Made by a program: the position numbers and the translations under genes. From Candidatus Gemmiger avistercoris (lineage in GTDB: Bacteria > Bacillota > Clostridia > Oscillospirales > Ruminococcaceae), in assembly GCA_019116705.1 (NCBI GenBank), contig DXBF01000054.1, positions 1 to 64,000 of the forward strand: 64,000 nucleotides of DNA, written 5' to 3'. Positions 17,067 to 25,779 of this stretch are shown here, piece by piece; the first letter of the stretch is position 1; every line of letters begins with the position of its first letter. The notes below the pieces were generated by a model that was not told the DNA's origin, ran no database searches, and saw only the letters and a program-made list of their open reading frames with translations.

Positions 17067-17556
17067 CCGACGTATACGAAACCGTGCGCGGCAAGCCGAG
17101 CTTGATGAGCACCGCTTCCTCCTTTTCCCGCATATGTACGGCCTCCAGGCCGCTGGCCTCGTGGTCGTAGCCCAGAAGATGCAGCATCGAATGGACGGTC
17201 AGGTAGGCCACTTCCCGCTGCAGGGAATGCCCGTACAGTTCAGCCTGCTCCATGGCGCGCTCCATGGAGATCACGATGTCCCCCAGGATCTTGCAGCCGT
17301 TGTCCTCATCGATGTCATACTCGCCGTTTTCCCCCATGGGGAAGCTGAGCACGTCGGTGGCGGCGTCTTTATCGCGGTACTGTTTGTTGAGTTCCTGGAT
17401 CCGGCGGTTGTCCACAAACGTGACGCTGATCTCCGCCGGACCATCAAATTTTTCAAAGTCCAGCACAGCGTTGCAGCTTCTGCGGATCAGGATGCGCAGC
17501 CCGGAAGGAATTTTGACGGCGTTCTGCTCATTGGTAATCAGCACTTTATTGGACAT
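17056..17556 (-). CDS. ybeY: Endoribonuclease YbeY
   Basis: YbeY is a zinc-dependent RNase for 16S rRNA 3'-end maturation and ribosome quality control. The 166-residue protein has the metal motif HSMLHLLGYDH and the upstream TDVLSFPM. It lies six bases after phoH and overlaps dgkA, an arrangement conserved across Firmicutes. The usual neighbour pgpH/yqfF (7TM-HD) is not present between phoH and ybeY. Confidence 0.96.
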   Translation of the reverse strand: MSNKVLITNEQNAVKIPSGLRILIRRSCNAVLDFEKFDGPAEISVTFVDNRRIQELNKQYRDKDAATDVLSFPMGENGEYDIDEDNGCKILGDIVISMERAMEQAELYGHSLQREVAYLTVHSMLHLLGYDHEASGLEAVHMREKEEAVLIKLGLPRTVSYTSDEI

Positions 17557-17562
17557 GGAAAA

Positions 17563-18549
17563 TCAACCTCCTGTATGTATTCTGGAACGCCGGGCAGAAT
17601 CCCCGGCAGCTTTTTCATAGGCCTTGATGATCTGCTGCACCAGCCTGTGGCGCACAACGTCCTTTTCCGTAAGGTAGATCTGGGCGATACCGTCCACGCC
17701 GCGCAGGATCTCGAGCGCATCCACCAGGCCGCTGCGCACTTTGTCCGGCAGATCCACCTGGGTGACGTCGCCCGTCACGACCACCTTGCTGCCCACGCCC
17801 ATGCGCGTGAGGAACATCTTCATCTGTTCAGGGGTTGTGTTCTGCGCTTCGTCCAGAATGATGAACGCATCGTCCAGCGTGCGCCCGCGCATGTAGGCGA
17901 GGGGGGCCACTTCAATGATCTGCTTTTCAAACAGTTTCTGAAAAGTCTCTGCCCCCAGCATATCGAACAGTGCGTCGTAAAGCGGACGCAGATACGGATC
18001 CACCTTGTTTTGCAGGTCGCCGGGCAGGAAGCCCAGCTTTTCCCCCGCTTCCACGGCGGGCCGCGTCAGGACGATGCGGCTGACGTCCTTGGACTTGAAT
18101 GCCTTGACCGCCATGGCGACCGCCAGGTAGGTCTTGCCGGTGCCCGCCGGCCCCACGCCGAAGGTGACGGCATTTTTGCGGATCGCCGCCAGATACTCCC
18201 GCTGGCCCAGGGTCTTGGGATGAATGGGGCGCCCCTTGGTGGTCACTGCCACAAAATCATCGGTGAGTTCCCGCAGGCGTTTTTCCTCTCCGTCCCGCGC
18301 CAGACTGATGCAGTAACGCACCGTCTGCTCCTCCAGCGGGGTATGGTTCTGCATCAGCATCACCATGCCATCCACTGCATGGGCCGCAGCCGCCACATCC
18401 GCCTCTGCGCCGGTAAAGCGAAGCTGCGAACCGCGGCAGACAGCTGTGACCCCAAACTCCTTTTCCAGCAAATGGATATTCTGGTCACAGTTCCCAAAAA
18501 TTGCGGCGGCCAGTTCGATGCTGTCCAGTTCCATGGAGCGTTCTGCCAA
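17563..18549 (-). CDS. phoH: PhoH-family ATPase
   Basis: The 328-residue protein has Walker A GPAGTGKTYLAV and Walker B FIILDEAQN of the PhoH ATPase family, which is associated with RNA metabolism alongside YbeY. The start is a TTG (LAERSMELDS) because GGAGGGG lies seven bases ahead. An earlier ATG at about 18588 is rejected because it falls at the expected transcription start of the TATAAT promoter. It heads the operon phoH-ybeY-dgkA-era. Confidence 0.94.
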   Translation of the reverse strand: MAERSMELDSIELAAAIFGNCDQNIHLLEKEFGVTAVCRGSQLRFTGAEADVAAAAHAVDGMVMLMQNHTPLEEQTVRYCISLARDGEEKRLRELTDDFVAVTTKGRPIHPKTLGQREYLAAIRKNAVTFGVGPAGTGKTYLAVAMAVKAFKSKDVSRIVLTRPAVEAGEKLGFLPGDLQNKVDPYLRPLYDALFDMLGAETFQKLFEKQIIEVAPLAYMRGRTLDDAFIILDEAQNTTPEQMKMFLTRMGVGSKVVVTGDVTQVDLPDKVRSGLVDALEILRGVDGIAQIYLTEKDVVRHRLVQQIIKAYEKAAGDSARRSRIHTGG

Positions 18550-18592
18550 AATTACCCCTCCTGCTCGTTGCATATCATACTTACCCATTAAG

Positions 18593-18601
18593 ATTATAGC
18601 A
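18593..18601 (-). promoter_or_regulatory. Extended -10 promoter of phoH operon
   Basis: The minus strand reads TGCTATAAT, an extended -10 element. No good -35 is seen. Confidence 0.6.
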
Positions 18602-18676
18602 CAATATTTCCCAAAAGAAATTGTCTAATGTGCACAAAATTTTTTATCCCCTTTTGGTATCGGACGGGCACGGTTT

Positions 18677-19855
18677 TCAATTTTCCGCGGCGTTTGCCGC
18701 AGTGGGCGGTGCAGGCGTGGCAATGTCGGCGCAAAAACGGTACGTCACCGTGCACGCCTCACCTTCCCCGGCCGTCTGCCAGCGGCAGGTCTCCGCTTCC
18801 ACCACTGCATCGGGGAATTCCGCCAGAAGAGCATCCCGGCAGGCGCGGCGCGCCAGCGCGCGGGCCTGCGCGGCAGAGTGGACGATAATGCGGCGGGCAC
18901 GGGGCCAAGCACTCTCGAAGCGGATGCAGGCGGGCAGGCTCAGGCGCCCCAGACGTACCGGCTCCCAGGAAACGATCCGTTCTGCTGCCGTTTCCAAAGC
19001 GGGCCCGCCGTTTCCCAAGGGTCGCCCCAGCACATACAGTTCCTCCTGTGTCGCACAGGCCCCGGTAAGGATCTCCGTTTCCTGCCGAAACGGCTGGAAG
19101 GAGGTATAGCTTTTTTCCACCCGCGCGACCACCTCCCCCGACGCCCCCTGGTAGACCGGGTCGCCGTCGTGGTCCGGCCGCACGCTGCCGACCAGCATCT
19201 GCCCCTGCTCCACCATCTGCCCCGGTCGCACCGCTGCAAAGCCGCTTTCCGCGTTCATGGCGGTGATCTCCCCCGCCTCCCGCGCATACAGGGCCTGCAG
19301 GGGTACTTCTGCGCGCAATTCCTGGTAGCGGGCTTCGGTGCTCTCTACAAACAGGCAGCCTCCCGCGAAATTCAAGGTGATCCAGCCGAAAAGGTCACTC
19401 TGCTGCAGTGCGGCCTGCCGGGCGGATTCCAGCGTTTTTTCCTCCATTCTGGCGCCCTCATAGATGCCGTATCCGGCCAGCAGCGTGCGGAGCCGGTACG
19501 CTTGTTCCTCGCCCAGACCGCCGAAGTCGATGGTCCAGAGCAGCTGCCCGAAACATTGCAGGAGCACCAGAAACAGCGCGCCGCCTGCGATCAGGCCGGG
19601 CCGGGCCGCGATCCGCTCCGTCAGAAGGCCGGGTCCCCGGCGTTCCAGAAGCGAAAACCGCCACCCGCCTTGCACCGCCAGCTGCTCGATGCGGACGCGG
19701 GAGTTCCCCGGCGCACTGGCGGACAGGCCGTCTTCTTCCCGGCGCAGATGGAAAAGCCGGACGCCGTGCCGGGATGCGAGGTTCAAAAACCGCTGCGGGT
19801 CCCGTCCATTGATGCGGAACGTGATTCGATCCAACCCCCAGATCCCCTGCTTCAT
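18677..19855 (-). CDS. yqfD: Sporulation protein YqfD
   Basis: The 392-residue protein has a cytoplasmic N-terminal domain, one membrane segment (about residues 92-110) and a large extracytoplasmic part, matching YqfD, a sigma-E-dependent mother-cell protein needed for efficient sporulation. The start ATGA overlaps the yqfC stop, so the two are coupled. The ATG of MKQGIWG has GGGAGG about 11 bases ahead. The long C-terminal domain (about 240-392) is Arg/Ala-rich and divergent. Confidence 0.85.
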   Translation of the reverse strand: MKQGIWGLDRITFRINGRDPQRFLNLASRHGVRLFHLRREEDGLSASAPGNSRVRIEQLAVQGGWRFSLLERRGPGLLTERIAARPGLIAGGALFLVLLQCFGQLLWTIDFGGLGEEQAYRLRTLLAGYGIYEGARMEEKTLESARQAALQQSDLFGWITLNFAGGCLFVESTEARYQELRAEVPLQALYAREAGEITAMNAESGFAAVRPGQMVEQGQMLVGSVRPDHDGDPVYQGASGEVVARVEKSYTSFQPFRQETEILTGACATQEELYVLGRPLGNGGPALETAAERIVSWEPVRLGRLSLPACIRFESAWPRARRIIVHSAAQARALARRACRDALLAEFPDAVVEAETCRWQTAGEGEACTVTYRFCADIATPAPPTAANAAEN

Positions 19856-20166
19856 GTGCGCCCTTCCTCCCATTTGTTCTGAAAGGTGATGGCCGTGATG
19901 CGGCCGGTCAGCAGCAGCCTTCTGCCGTTCAGCGATTCTATTCGCAAACCGCCGCCATACAATGTTACTATAAAGTTGCCCATGTCCAGACAGATCTTTT
20001 CCGGCGCGAAATCCAGGACTTTCCGGCAGGCCTGCGTCACAAGGCAGCGGCCGCGTACCTCAAAAGCGGGCAGCTGGTAAAACCCGGACGGGGGTTGCCC
20101 CCACATCCCCCGGAGACTGTCTGCCCAGCGGGAATCCTTCGGTCTCTTTTGTTTCTGGCGTTTCAT
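19852..20166 (-). CDS. yqfC: Sporulation protein YqfC
   Basis: The 104-residue YabP/YqfC-family protein carries LPAFEVRGRCLVTQACRK and GNFIVTLYGGG, matching the small beta-rich family made in the mother cell under sigma-E. It pairs with yqfD through an ATGA stop-start overlap. ylbJ, another sporulation gene, diverges from it 61 bases away. Confidence 0.85.
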   Translation of the reverse strand: MKRQKQKRPKDSRWADSLRGMWGQPPSGFYQLPAFEVRGRCLVTQACRKVLDFAPEKICLDMGNFIVTLYGGGLRIESLNGRRLLLTGRITAITFQNKWEEGRT

Positions 20167-20227
20167 GGGCGTCCCCTCCCCGAGGCATAGCGGCCTGCCC
20201 CAATATACGCCGTCGGAGGTCTGTTCT

Positions 20228-21292
20228 ATGAGTCAATACCGTATCAAGAACCGGGTCGTCGCCGCGCTCTGCCTGTTGCTGAGCGTTCTGCTGCTGCGCG
20301 CCCCAGCACTGGCGGCCGAAGGGTTTGCCGAAGGGCTGCGCCTGTGCGTGGAAACGGTGCTGCCGGCGCTATTCCCGTTTTTTGTACTTTGCGAATGGTT
20401 GATCTCCCTGCGCGGTCCTCACCCGCTGCTGCGCCGTGTTTCCCGCTTTCTTGGGTTTGGCCGGGAGGAGGGCGTGCTGGCGCTGCTGCTTTCCTGGTTC
20501 GGCGGATACGCCGTCTGTGCCCGCCTCACCGGCCGCCTGACCCGGAACGGAACGCTGACGGAGCGGGAATCGGTCTTTCTGCTGATGCTGGGCTGCTGTT
20601 CCAGCCCCGGTTTTGTCATCGGCTGCGTGGGCGGGCTGATGCTCGGAAGCATAAAACTGGGGGTACTGCTGTACGCTCTGCAGCTGGCCGCCAATCTGAT
20701 CAGCACGCTGGCCTGCCTGCCGCTGCTGCCTGCCCGGCGCGGGGCGGCCGGCCGGGGCGCCTGTGCCGAAACAGCGGAACCGGCAGGCTTTTCCCCGGCC
20801 GTAAGCAGCGCCGTGTCCAGCTGCCTGAATGTCTGCGGCTGCGTGGTGTTTTTCCGGACGCTCGGTGCGGCGGCAGAACCCTTTTTGCCGCACATCTCCC
20901 AGGTTCGGCCCTTACTGAGCGCTTTGCAGGAGATCACGGCCGGATGCGCCGATTTTGCCGCCCTTGGCGGGCGTGCAGCCCTCTACGGCTGCTGCTTGTG
21001 CCTGAGCGTGCTGGGGCTCTCGGTATGGGCTCAGCTGGCGCTGCTGCTGCAGGGGGCCGCTTCGCTGCGGCTGCTTGCGCTCAACCGCCTGCTGCACCTG
21101 CTCCTGTTGCCGGCCCTGACGGCGGGAGCGGTGCGGCTGCTGCCCGGCGTCCTGCCGGTCTACCGCTCGCTGCCAGCGCGGGTCATCCCTGCGCACCGGC
21201 TCGCCCCCGACGCCGCATTGGTTGCTTTTCTCTTCCTTTGCGCGGCACTTTACAAGCTCCGGCAAAACTTTTATAATAGGAAGAATCAATAG
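20228..21292 (+). CDS. ylbJ: Sporulation integral membrane protein YlbJ
   Basis: The 354-residue protein has about eight membrane segments and the Gate/nucleoside-recognition fold of YlbJ (GFAEGLRLCVETVLPALFPF and SWFGGYAVCARL). YlbJ is required for spore cortex formation in B. subtilis. The ATG follows GGAGGTCTGTTCT. It diverges from yqfC, placing three mother-cell sporulation genes together. Two small plus-strand genes follow in the same direction. Confidence 0.85.
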   Translation: MSQYRIKNRVVAALCLLLSVLLLRAPALAAEGFAEGLRLCVETVLPALFPFFVLCEWLISLRGPHPLLRRVSRFLGFGREEGVLALLLSWFGGYAVCARLTGRLTRNGTLTERESVFLLMLGCCSSPGFVIGCVGGLMLGSIKLGVLLYALQLAANLISTLACLPLLPARRGAAGRGACAETAEPAGFSPAVSSAVSSCLNVCGCVVFFRTLGAAAEPFLPHISQVRPLLSALQEITAGCADFAALGGRAALYGCCLCLSVLGLSVWAQLALLLQGAASLRLLALNRLLHLLLLPALTAGAVRLLPGVLPVYRSLPARVIPAHRLAPDAALVAFLFLCAALYKLRQNFYNRKNQ

Positions 21293-21319
21293 TATATTTC
21301 TGTGTTTTGGGGTGAGGCT

Positions 21320-21538
21320 ATGTTCAAAAAGCAGTATTATGGCAGCAAGATCGCACCCGCCTGCGCGTATTGCCTGTACGGTATGCCCGCCTCCGACCCC
21401 AAAATGGTTCTGTGCCGGTTAAAGGGGGTCGTTTCCCCTTACTACAGCTGCCGCCGCTTCTGCTATGACCCGCTGATGCGGGTCCCGCACCGGCAGGTAC
21501 TGCCGGAACTGGACCCCAAGGATTTCACACTGGAGTAA
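21320..21538 (+). CDS. Cysteine-rich 72-residue protein of unknown function
   Basis: The protein has five Cys in the pattern CAYC, LC, SCRRFC (MFKKQYYGSKIAPACAYC start), which suggests a single metal site. I recall similar uncharacterised small proteins with a KKGVV-type middle and a YDPLxRVP end in related gut Clostridia; here the C-terminal half reads YDPLMRVPHRQ. The ATG has GGTGAGG just upstream. It lies 27 bases after ylbJ, which suggests co-transcription. No function is assigned. Confidence 0.72.
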   Translation: MFKKQYYGSKIAPACAYCLYGMPASDPKMVLCRLKGVVSPYYSCRRFCYDPLMRVPHRQVLPELDPKDFTLE

Positions 21539-21582
21539 AGGAACCCCCGCAAAGCGCCCCGGAAGGCGCAAAGGAGTTGTCT

Positions 21583-22425
21583 ATGAAACCGTGCAAGCCC
21601 CGTGTAAGCGAAACACTGCGCGACCTGTGGAAAGAAAAGAAGGCCGTGATGATCCTTTACACGTTTCTGCGCATCTCGGTGATCCTGGTGATGCTGGCCC
21701 AGCTTTTCAATCGGAATTTTGAAAATGTATTTCTCTGCCTTCTCACCCTGATCCTGTTTGCCCTGCCTACCATGCTGGAGCGCAAACTGGACATTGACCT
21801 GCCCAATACGCTGGAAGTCATCATCCTGCTGTTTATCTACGCAGCGGAGATCCTGGGAGAGATCGGCGCTTACTATGTGACCTTCCCCCATTGGGACACC
21901 GTGCTGCACACCATCAACGGCTTCCTGTGCGCGGCCATCGGTTTTTCACTGCTGGATATCCTCAACCGCAACAGCCGTGTGCGCTTCCACCTTTCGCCGC
22001 TGTACCTGGCCATCGTCGCCTTCTGCTTCTCGATGACGGTCGGGGTGGTCTGGGAATTCTTTGAATGCACCATGGACCAGCTTTTCTTCCTCGATATGCA
22101 AAAGGATACCGTCCTGCAGAATTTCGGCACGATCCTGCTGGACCCCACCGGCGGCAACCACCCGGTCGTTCTGCGCGGCATTTCCGATGTGATCGTGGTC
22201 TTTTCGGACGGCTCCCAGAAATCGCTGGGGCTGGGCGGATATCTGGACCCCGGGCTGCTGGATACGATGGAGGATCTTTTCGTCAATTTCATCGGCGCGA
22301 TGATCTTCTCGGTGATCGGGTATTTTTATGTGCTCAGCCGCGGCAAAGGCCGCTTTGTCCGCCGCTTTATCCCGGTAGCCAACCACAGCGCGCCGCCGGA
22401 ACCGCCCAAGCCGCCGGAATCCTGA
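21583..22425 (+). CDS. Integral membrane protein of unknown function
   Basis: The 280-residue protein has about six membrane segments. The centre contains WDTVLHTINGFLCAAIGFSLL and WEFFECTMD, a conserved pattern of an uncharacterised YjdF/DUF2238-like family with a membrane-embedded His and acidic residues. The C-terminus is Pro-rich (PPEPPKPPES). The start is the ATG behind AAGGAG rather than a TTG two codons earlier. It follows the Cys-rich gene by 44 bases and ends at a terminator. Role unknown. Confidence 0.7.
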   Translation: MKPCKPRVSETLRDLWKEKKAVMILYTFLRISVILVMLAQLFNRNFENVFLCLLTLILFALPTMLERKLDIDLPNTLEVIILLFIYAAEILGEIGAYYVTFPHWDTVLHTINGFLCAAIGFSLLDILNRNSRVRFHLSPLYLAIVAFCFSMTVGVVWEFFECTMDQLFFLDMQKDTVLQNFGTILLDPTGGNHPVVLRGISDVIVVFSDGSQKSLGLGGYLDPGLLDTMEDLFVNFIGAMIFSVIGYFYVLSRGKGRFVRRFIPVANHSAPPEPPKPPES

Positions 22426-22455
22426 ACGCGCCGCCTGCCCCCCAGGGGGGCATTA

Positions 22456-22485
22456 CAGCCCGGATGCATCGCTCCGGGCTGTTTT
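22456..22485 (+). terminator. Terminator after the ylbJ gene group
   Basis: CAGCCCGGA/TCCGGGCTG, a 9-bp stem with an 8-base loop, followed by TTTT. Confidence 0.85.
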
Positions 22486-22633
22486 CCTCCCTGCAGGCCG
22501 GTACCGAATAAAGGTACGCGGGTAAAATTTCCCGGTACGCAAACGGTGTGCTGCTGGTGAACGCTTTTATACAAAACCGGGGTGCGCAGGCAAACCGCTC
22601 CTGGCCGCTTGGCCCCGTATCTTACCGCGCCGC

Positions 22634-23494
22634 TCACCACCGGCGGCGGTATTCTCCCGGCGTGATCCCTTCGATCTTTTTAAAAAGGCGCGCAAAATAG
22701 TTGGCGTCGTGCAGGCCGCATTCAGCCGCCACCGCTTCCATGCTCCAGTCGGTAAAGCGCAGCAGCCGTTTGGCCTGGGTGATCCGCAGCTGGACCAGGT
22801 AGCTGGTGACCGAAAGCCCGACCTGCTCTTTAAACACGCGGGTCAGGTAGAATTTGTTGATATAAAACCGTTCGGCCAGATCGTCCAGCGTTATTTTTTC
22901 GGTGTAGTGCGTGTCAAGAAAGTCTTTGATCTCCTGCACGCTCTGCTGCTTGCCGCGGCGCACCGGCCCGCGACCCGGATGCCAGCTTTCCTCCATCAGC
23001 AGCGTCAGCAGGTCAAACAGCCGCGCGCAGATCTGCATATCCCGCACATAAGCGTCCGAACCGGCCAGTGCATACAATTCTTCCAGCAGCGCCTTGTACC
23101 GTTGGGGCTGGACAGTACGGAAAGCGGGCTGCCCGCCGCGTTCTTCATATTTTTTATAGATGCCGCCCATATTGGGACCGTAAAAGTGCGCCCAGCGCAG
23201 CTGCCACAGATCCGCCCCCGTGCGGTGCCGGTACGGTTTGCGGCAATCCAGGAAAACGCAGTCCCCTGCCTGCAGTGTGCGCTGCATACCGCCGTATTCC
23301 AGCGTGCCGCTGCCGCTTTCCACCAGAAAAACCAGGTAGGACGCCAGCCCCTGTCGGGCGCTGGCATGAGGCCGGCGGGCTTGCAGGCTGCCGACCTCCT
23401 GCAGATGCAGCAGGTTGGTACGCGCAAAGGGCGAAGGGGTATAAAGGATCCGGCTGGAATGTACCAGTTCGCCGTCAAACATCGGGTTCTCCAT
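22634..23494 (-). CDS. AraC-family transcriptional regulator
   Basis: The 286-residue protein has an N-terminal cupin-type ligand domain (about residues 30-110, with GSGTLEYGG) and a C-terminal double helix-turn-helix: ITLDDLAERFYINKFYLTRVF and RITQAKRLLRFTDWSMEAVA with the ending GITPGEYRRR. The ATG follows GGGAGGTGA. It diverges from gmd, so the natural inference is that it controls the GDP-fucose genes in response to a sugar; no operator is clear. The 171 bases between the two genes hold no ORF. Confidence 0.88.
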   Translation of the reverse strand: MENPMFDGELVHSSRILYTPSPFARTNLLHLQEVGSLQARRPHASARQGLASYLVFLVESGSGTLEYGGMQRTLQAGDCVFLDCRKPYRHRTGADLWQLRWAHFYGPNMGGIYKKYEERGGQPAFRTVQPQRYKALLEELYALAGSDAYVRDMQICARLFDLLTLLMEESWHPGRGPVRRGKQQSVQEIKDFLDTHYTEKITLDDLAERFYINKFYLTRVFKEQVGLSVTSYLVQLRITQAKRLLRFTDWSMEAVAAECGLHDANYFARLFKKIEGITPGEYRRRW

Positions 23495-23665
23495 GCCCGG
23501 TCACCTCCCGTTTCCCGTCTACTGTAGCGGAAAACGCCAAAAAAGTCAATATAATGCTAGTCTTTTGCAAGATTTCCTCTGTTGCTTCTCCAAAAGAAAC
23601 GATAAAATAGCAAATACAAAGCTAAAAGGGCCTCAACCAATCTACCAAGAAAGGCGAATGAAGTT

Positions 23666-24754
23666 ATGAAAAAGGCATTGATCACCGGCGTGACCGGCCA
23701 GGACGGCAGCTATCTGGCTGAGTTCCTGCTGGAAAAAGGCTACGATGTGCACGGTATGATCCGCCGTTCCTCGGTGGACTACCGGGAGCGTATCGCGCAT
23801 CTGGAAGGGCATCCTCATTTTCACCTGCACTACGGGGACCTGGGGGATTCCATGAGCCTGATGGCCGTCATCGGCTCCGTGCGCCCGGATGAGATCTATA
23901 ACCTGGCCGCGCAGAGCCATGTGCAGGTCAGTTTCGACGTGCCGGAGTATACCGCCGACGTGGTGGCCACCGGCGTGCTGCGCGTGCTGGAGGCGGTCCG
24001 CCTGTGCGGCCTGGCCGGGACCTGCCGCGTTTACCAGGCTTCCACCAGCGAGCTCTACGGCAAGGTGGAGCAGGTCCCCCAGAACGAGGACACCCCTTTC
24101 CACCCCTACAGCCCCTACGCGGTGGCCAAGCAGTACGGGTTCTGGATCGTCAAAGAATACCGGGAAGCCTACCACATGTTCTGCTGCTCCGGCATCCTGT
24201 TCAACCATGAATCCGAGCGCCGCGGCGAAACCTTCGTCACCCGCAAGATCACGCTGGCCGCCGCCCGCATTGCCCAGGGCAAGCAGGACAAGCTGTATCT
24301 GGGCAACCTTTCCAGCCTGCGGGACTGGGGCTACGCCAAAGACTACGTGGAGTGCATGTGGCTGCTGCTGCAAAACGATGAACCGGAAGACTTTGTGATC
24401 GCCACCGGCGAGCAGCACTCCGTGCGGGAATTCTGCCAGCTGGCGTTCCATTATGTGGGTATCGAGCTGGAGTTCAAAGGCGAAGGCATGGAAGAAAAAG
24501 GCATTGACCGCGCGACGGGCCGGGTGCTCATCGAGGTCAGCCCCGATTTCTACCGCCCCACCGACGTGGTCAATCTTCTCGGCGACCCCTCCAGGGCCAA
24601 ACGGAAACTGGGCTGGAACCCCACCAAGACCAGCTTTGAAGAACTGGTGCGGATCATGGTGGACCATGATATGAAAAAAGTGGCGGTGGAGCGCGCCGAA
24701 GAGCACATTAAGACCAACCTGGCCGAATATCTCGAAAAGGGCGTCATCAAATGA
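23666..24754 (+). CDS. gmd: GDP-mannose 4,6-dehydratase
   Basis: Gmd converts GDP-D-mannose to GDP-4-keto-6-deoxymannose, the first step to GDP-L-fucose. The 362-residue SDR protein has the nucleotide motif [15 protein letters not shown], the substrate-site Ser/Thr-Glu in STSELYGK, the catalytic YSPYAVAK (Tyr and Lys) and [16 protein letters not shown]. It opens the cluster gmd-fcl-manC-manA, all in the same direction, with gaps of 57, 23 and -32 bases. Confidence 0.97.
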   Translation: MKKALITGVTGQDGSYLAEFLLEKGYDVHGMIRRSSVDYRERIAHLEGHPHFHLHYGDLGDSMSLMAVIGSVRPDEIYNLAAQSHVQVSFDVPEYTADVVATGVLRVLEAVRLCGLAGTCRVYQASTSELYGKVEQVPQNEDTPFHPYSPYAVAKQYGFWIVKEYREAYHMFCCSGILFNHESERRGETFVTRKITLAAARIAQGKQDKLYLGNLSSLRDWGYAKDYVECMWLLLQNDEPEDFVIATGEQHSVREFCQLAFHYVGIELEFKGEGMEEKGIDRATGRVLIEVSPDFYRPTDVVNLLGDPSRAKRKLGWNPTKTSFEELVRIMVDHDMKKVAVERAEEHIKTNLAEYLEKGVIK

Positions 24755-24811
24755 GGCCCCCTGCGCTCCCGCTTTGCAACAGTTTGCTTATAAAGAAAGA
24801 AGACGAAAACG

Positions 24812-25756
24812 ATGATGGAAAAAAACGCGAAGATCTATGTAGCCGGGCACCGCGGCATGGTGGGCAGCGCCATCGTGCGGGAATTGCAGCGCCAGGGGTA
24901 CACCAACCTGATCACCCGCTCCCACCGGGAACTGGATCTCTGCCGTCAGGAGGCTGTGGAAGCCTTCTTTGCCGCTGAAAAGCCGGAATACGTCTTTCTG
25001 GCTGCGGCCAAGGTGGGCGGCATCGTAGCCAATGAGGAAGCACTGGCGGATTTCATGTACGACAACATGACGCTGGAGATGAACGTGATCCATTCCGCCT
25101 GGAAAAACGGCTGCAAAAAGCTGGAATTCCTGGGTTCCAGCTGCATCTACCCCCGCATGGCGCCGCAGCCCATGAAAGAGGATTGCCTGCTGACTTCAGC
25201 CCTGGAAAAAACCAACGAAGCCTACGCGCTGGCCAAGATCTCGGGTTTGAAATACTGCGAGTACCTCAACCGCCAGTACGGCACGGACTATATCAGCGTC
25301 ATGCCTACCAACCTCTACGGCCCCAACGACAATTACCACCCCACCCACAGCCACGTGGTCCCGGCGCTGATCCGGCGCTTCCATGAGGCCAAGGAGCAGG
25401 GCCTGCCCAGTGTGACCTGCTGGGGCGACGGCAGCCCGCTGCGGGAATTCCTGTACGTGGACGACCTGGCCAACCTCTGTGTGTTCCTGATGAATCACTA
25501 TTCCGGCAACGAGACCGTGAACGCCGGGACCGGCAAGGAACTGACGATCCGGGCGCTGACGGAACTGGTCGCCAAAGTGGTCGGGTACACCGGCAGGATC
25601 GAGTGGGATACCTCCAAGCCCAACGGAACTCCCCGCAAACTGCTGGACGTCAGCAAGGCCACGGCTCTGGGCTGGACCTATAAAACCGAACTGGAGGACG
25701 GGCTTCGCCTGGCCTACGAGGACTTCCTGCACAATCCCATGCGCGCGGAGCGCTGA
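24812..25756 (+). CDS. fcl: GDP-L-fucose synthase
   Basis: Fcl (WcaG) is the NADPH-dependent 3,5-epimerase/4-reductase that finishes GDP-L-fucose. The 314-residue protein has GHRGMVGSAIVREL, the conserved NSHQELDL-type segment (here SHRELDL), the catalytic SSCIYP and the YALAK Tyr/Lys pair. Gene order with gmd gives the complete two-enzyme route. Start MMEKN has an internal second ATG; either is possible. Confidence 0.96.
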   Translation: MMEKNAKIYVAGHRGMVGSAIVRELQRQGYTNLITRSHRELDLCRQEAVEAFFAAEKPEYVFLAAAKVGGIVANEEALADFMYDNMTLEMNVIHSAWKNGCKKLEFLGSSCIYPRMAPQPMKEDCLLTSALEKTNEAYALAKISGLKYCEYLNRQYGTDYISVMPTNLYGPNDNYHPTHSHVVPALIRRFHEAKEQGLPSVTCWGDGSPLREFLYVDDLANLCVFLMNHYSGNETVNAGTGKELTIRALTELVAKVVGYTGRIEWDTSKPNGTPRKLLDVSKATALGWTYKTELEDGLRLAYEDFLHNPMRAER

Positions 25757-25779
25757 GCGCCCCGGAAAGGAAACGCACT

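Noticed and set aside
22486-22633. Hidden gene between the membrane protein and the AraC gene
   Set aside because: The 148 bases contain only the region after a terminator and short imperfect repeats; no frame or promoter is convincing.
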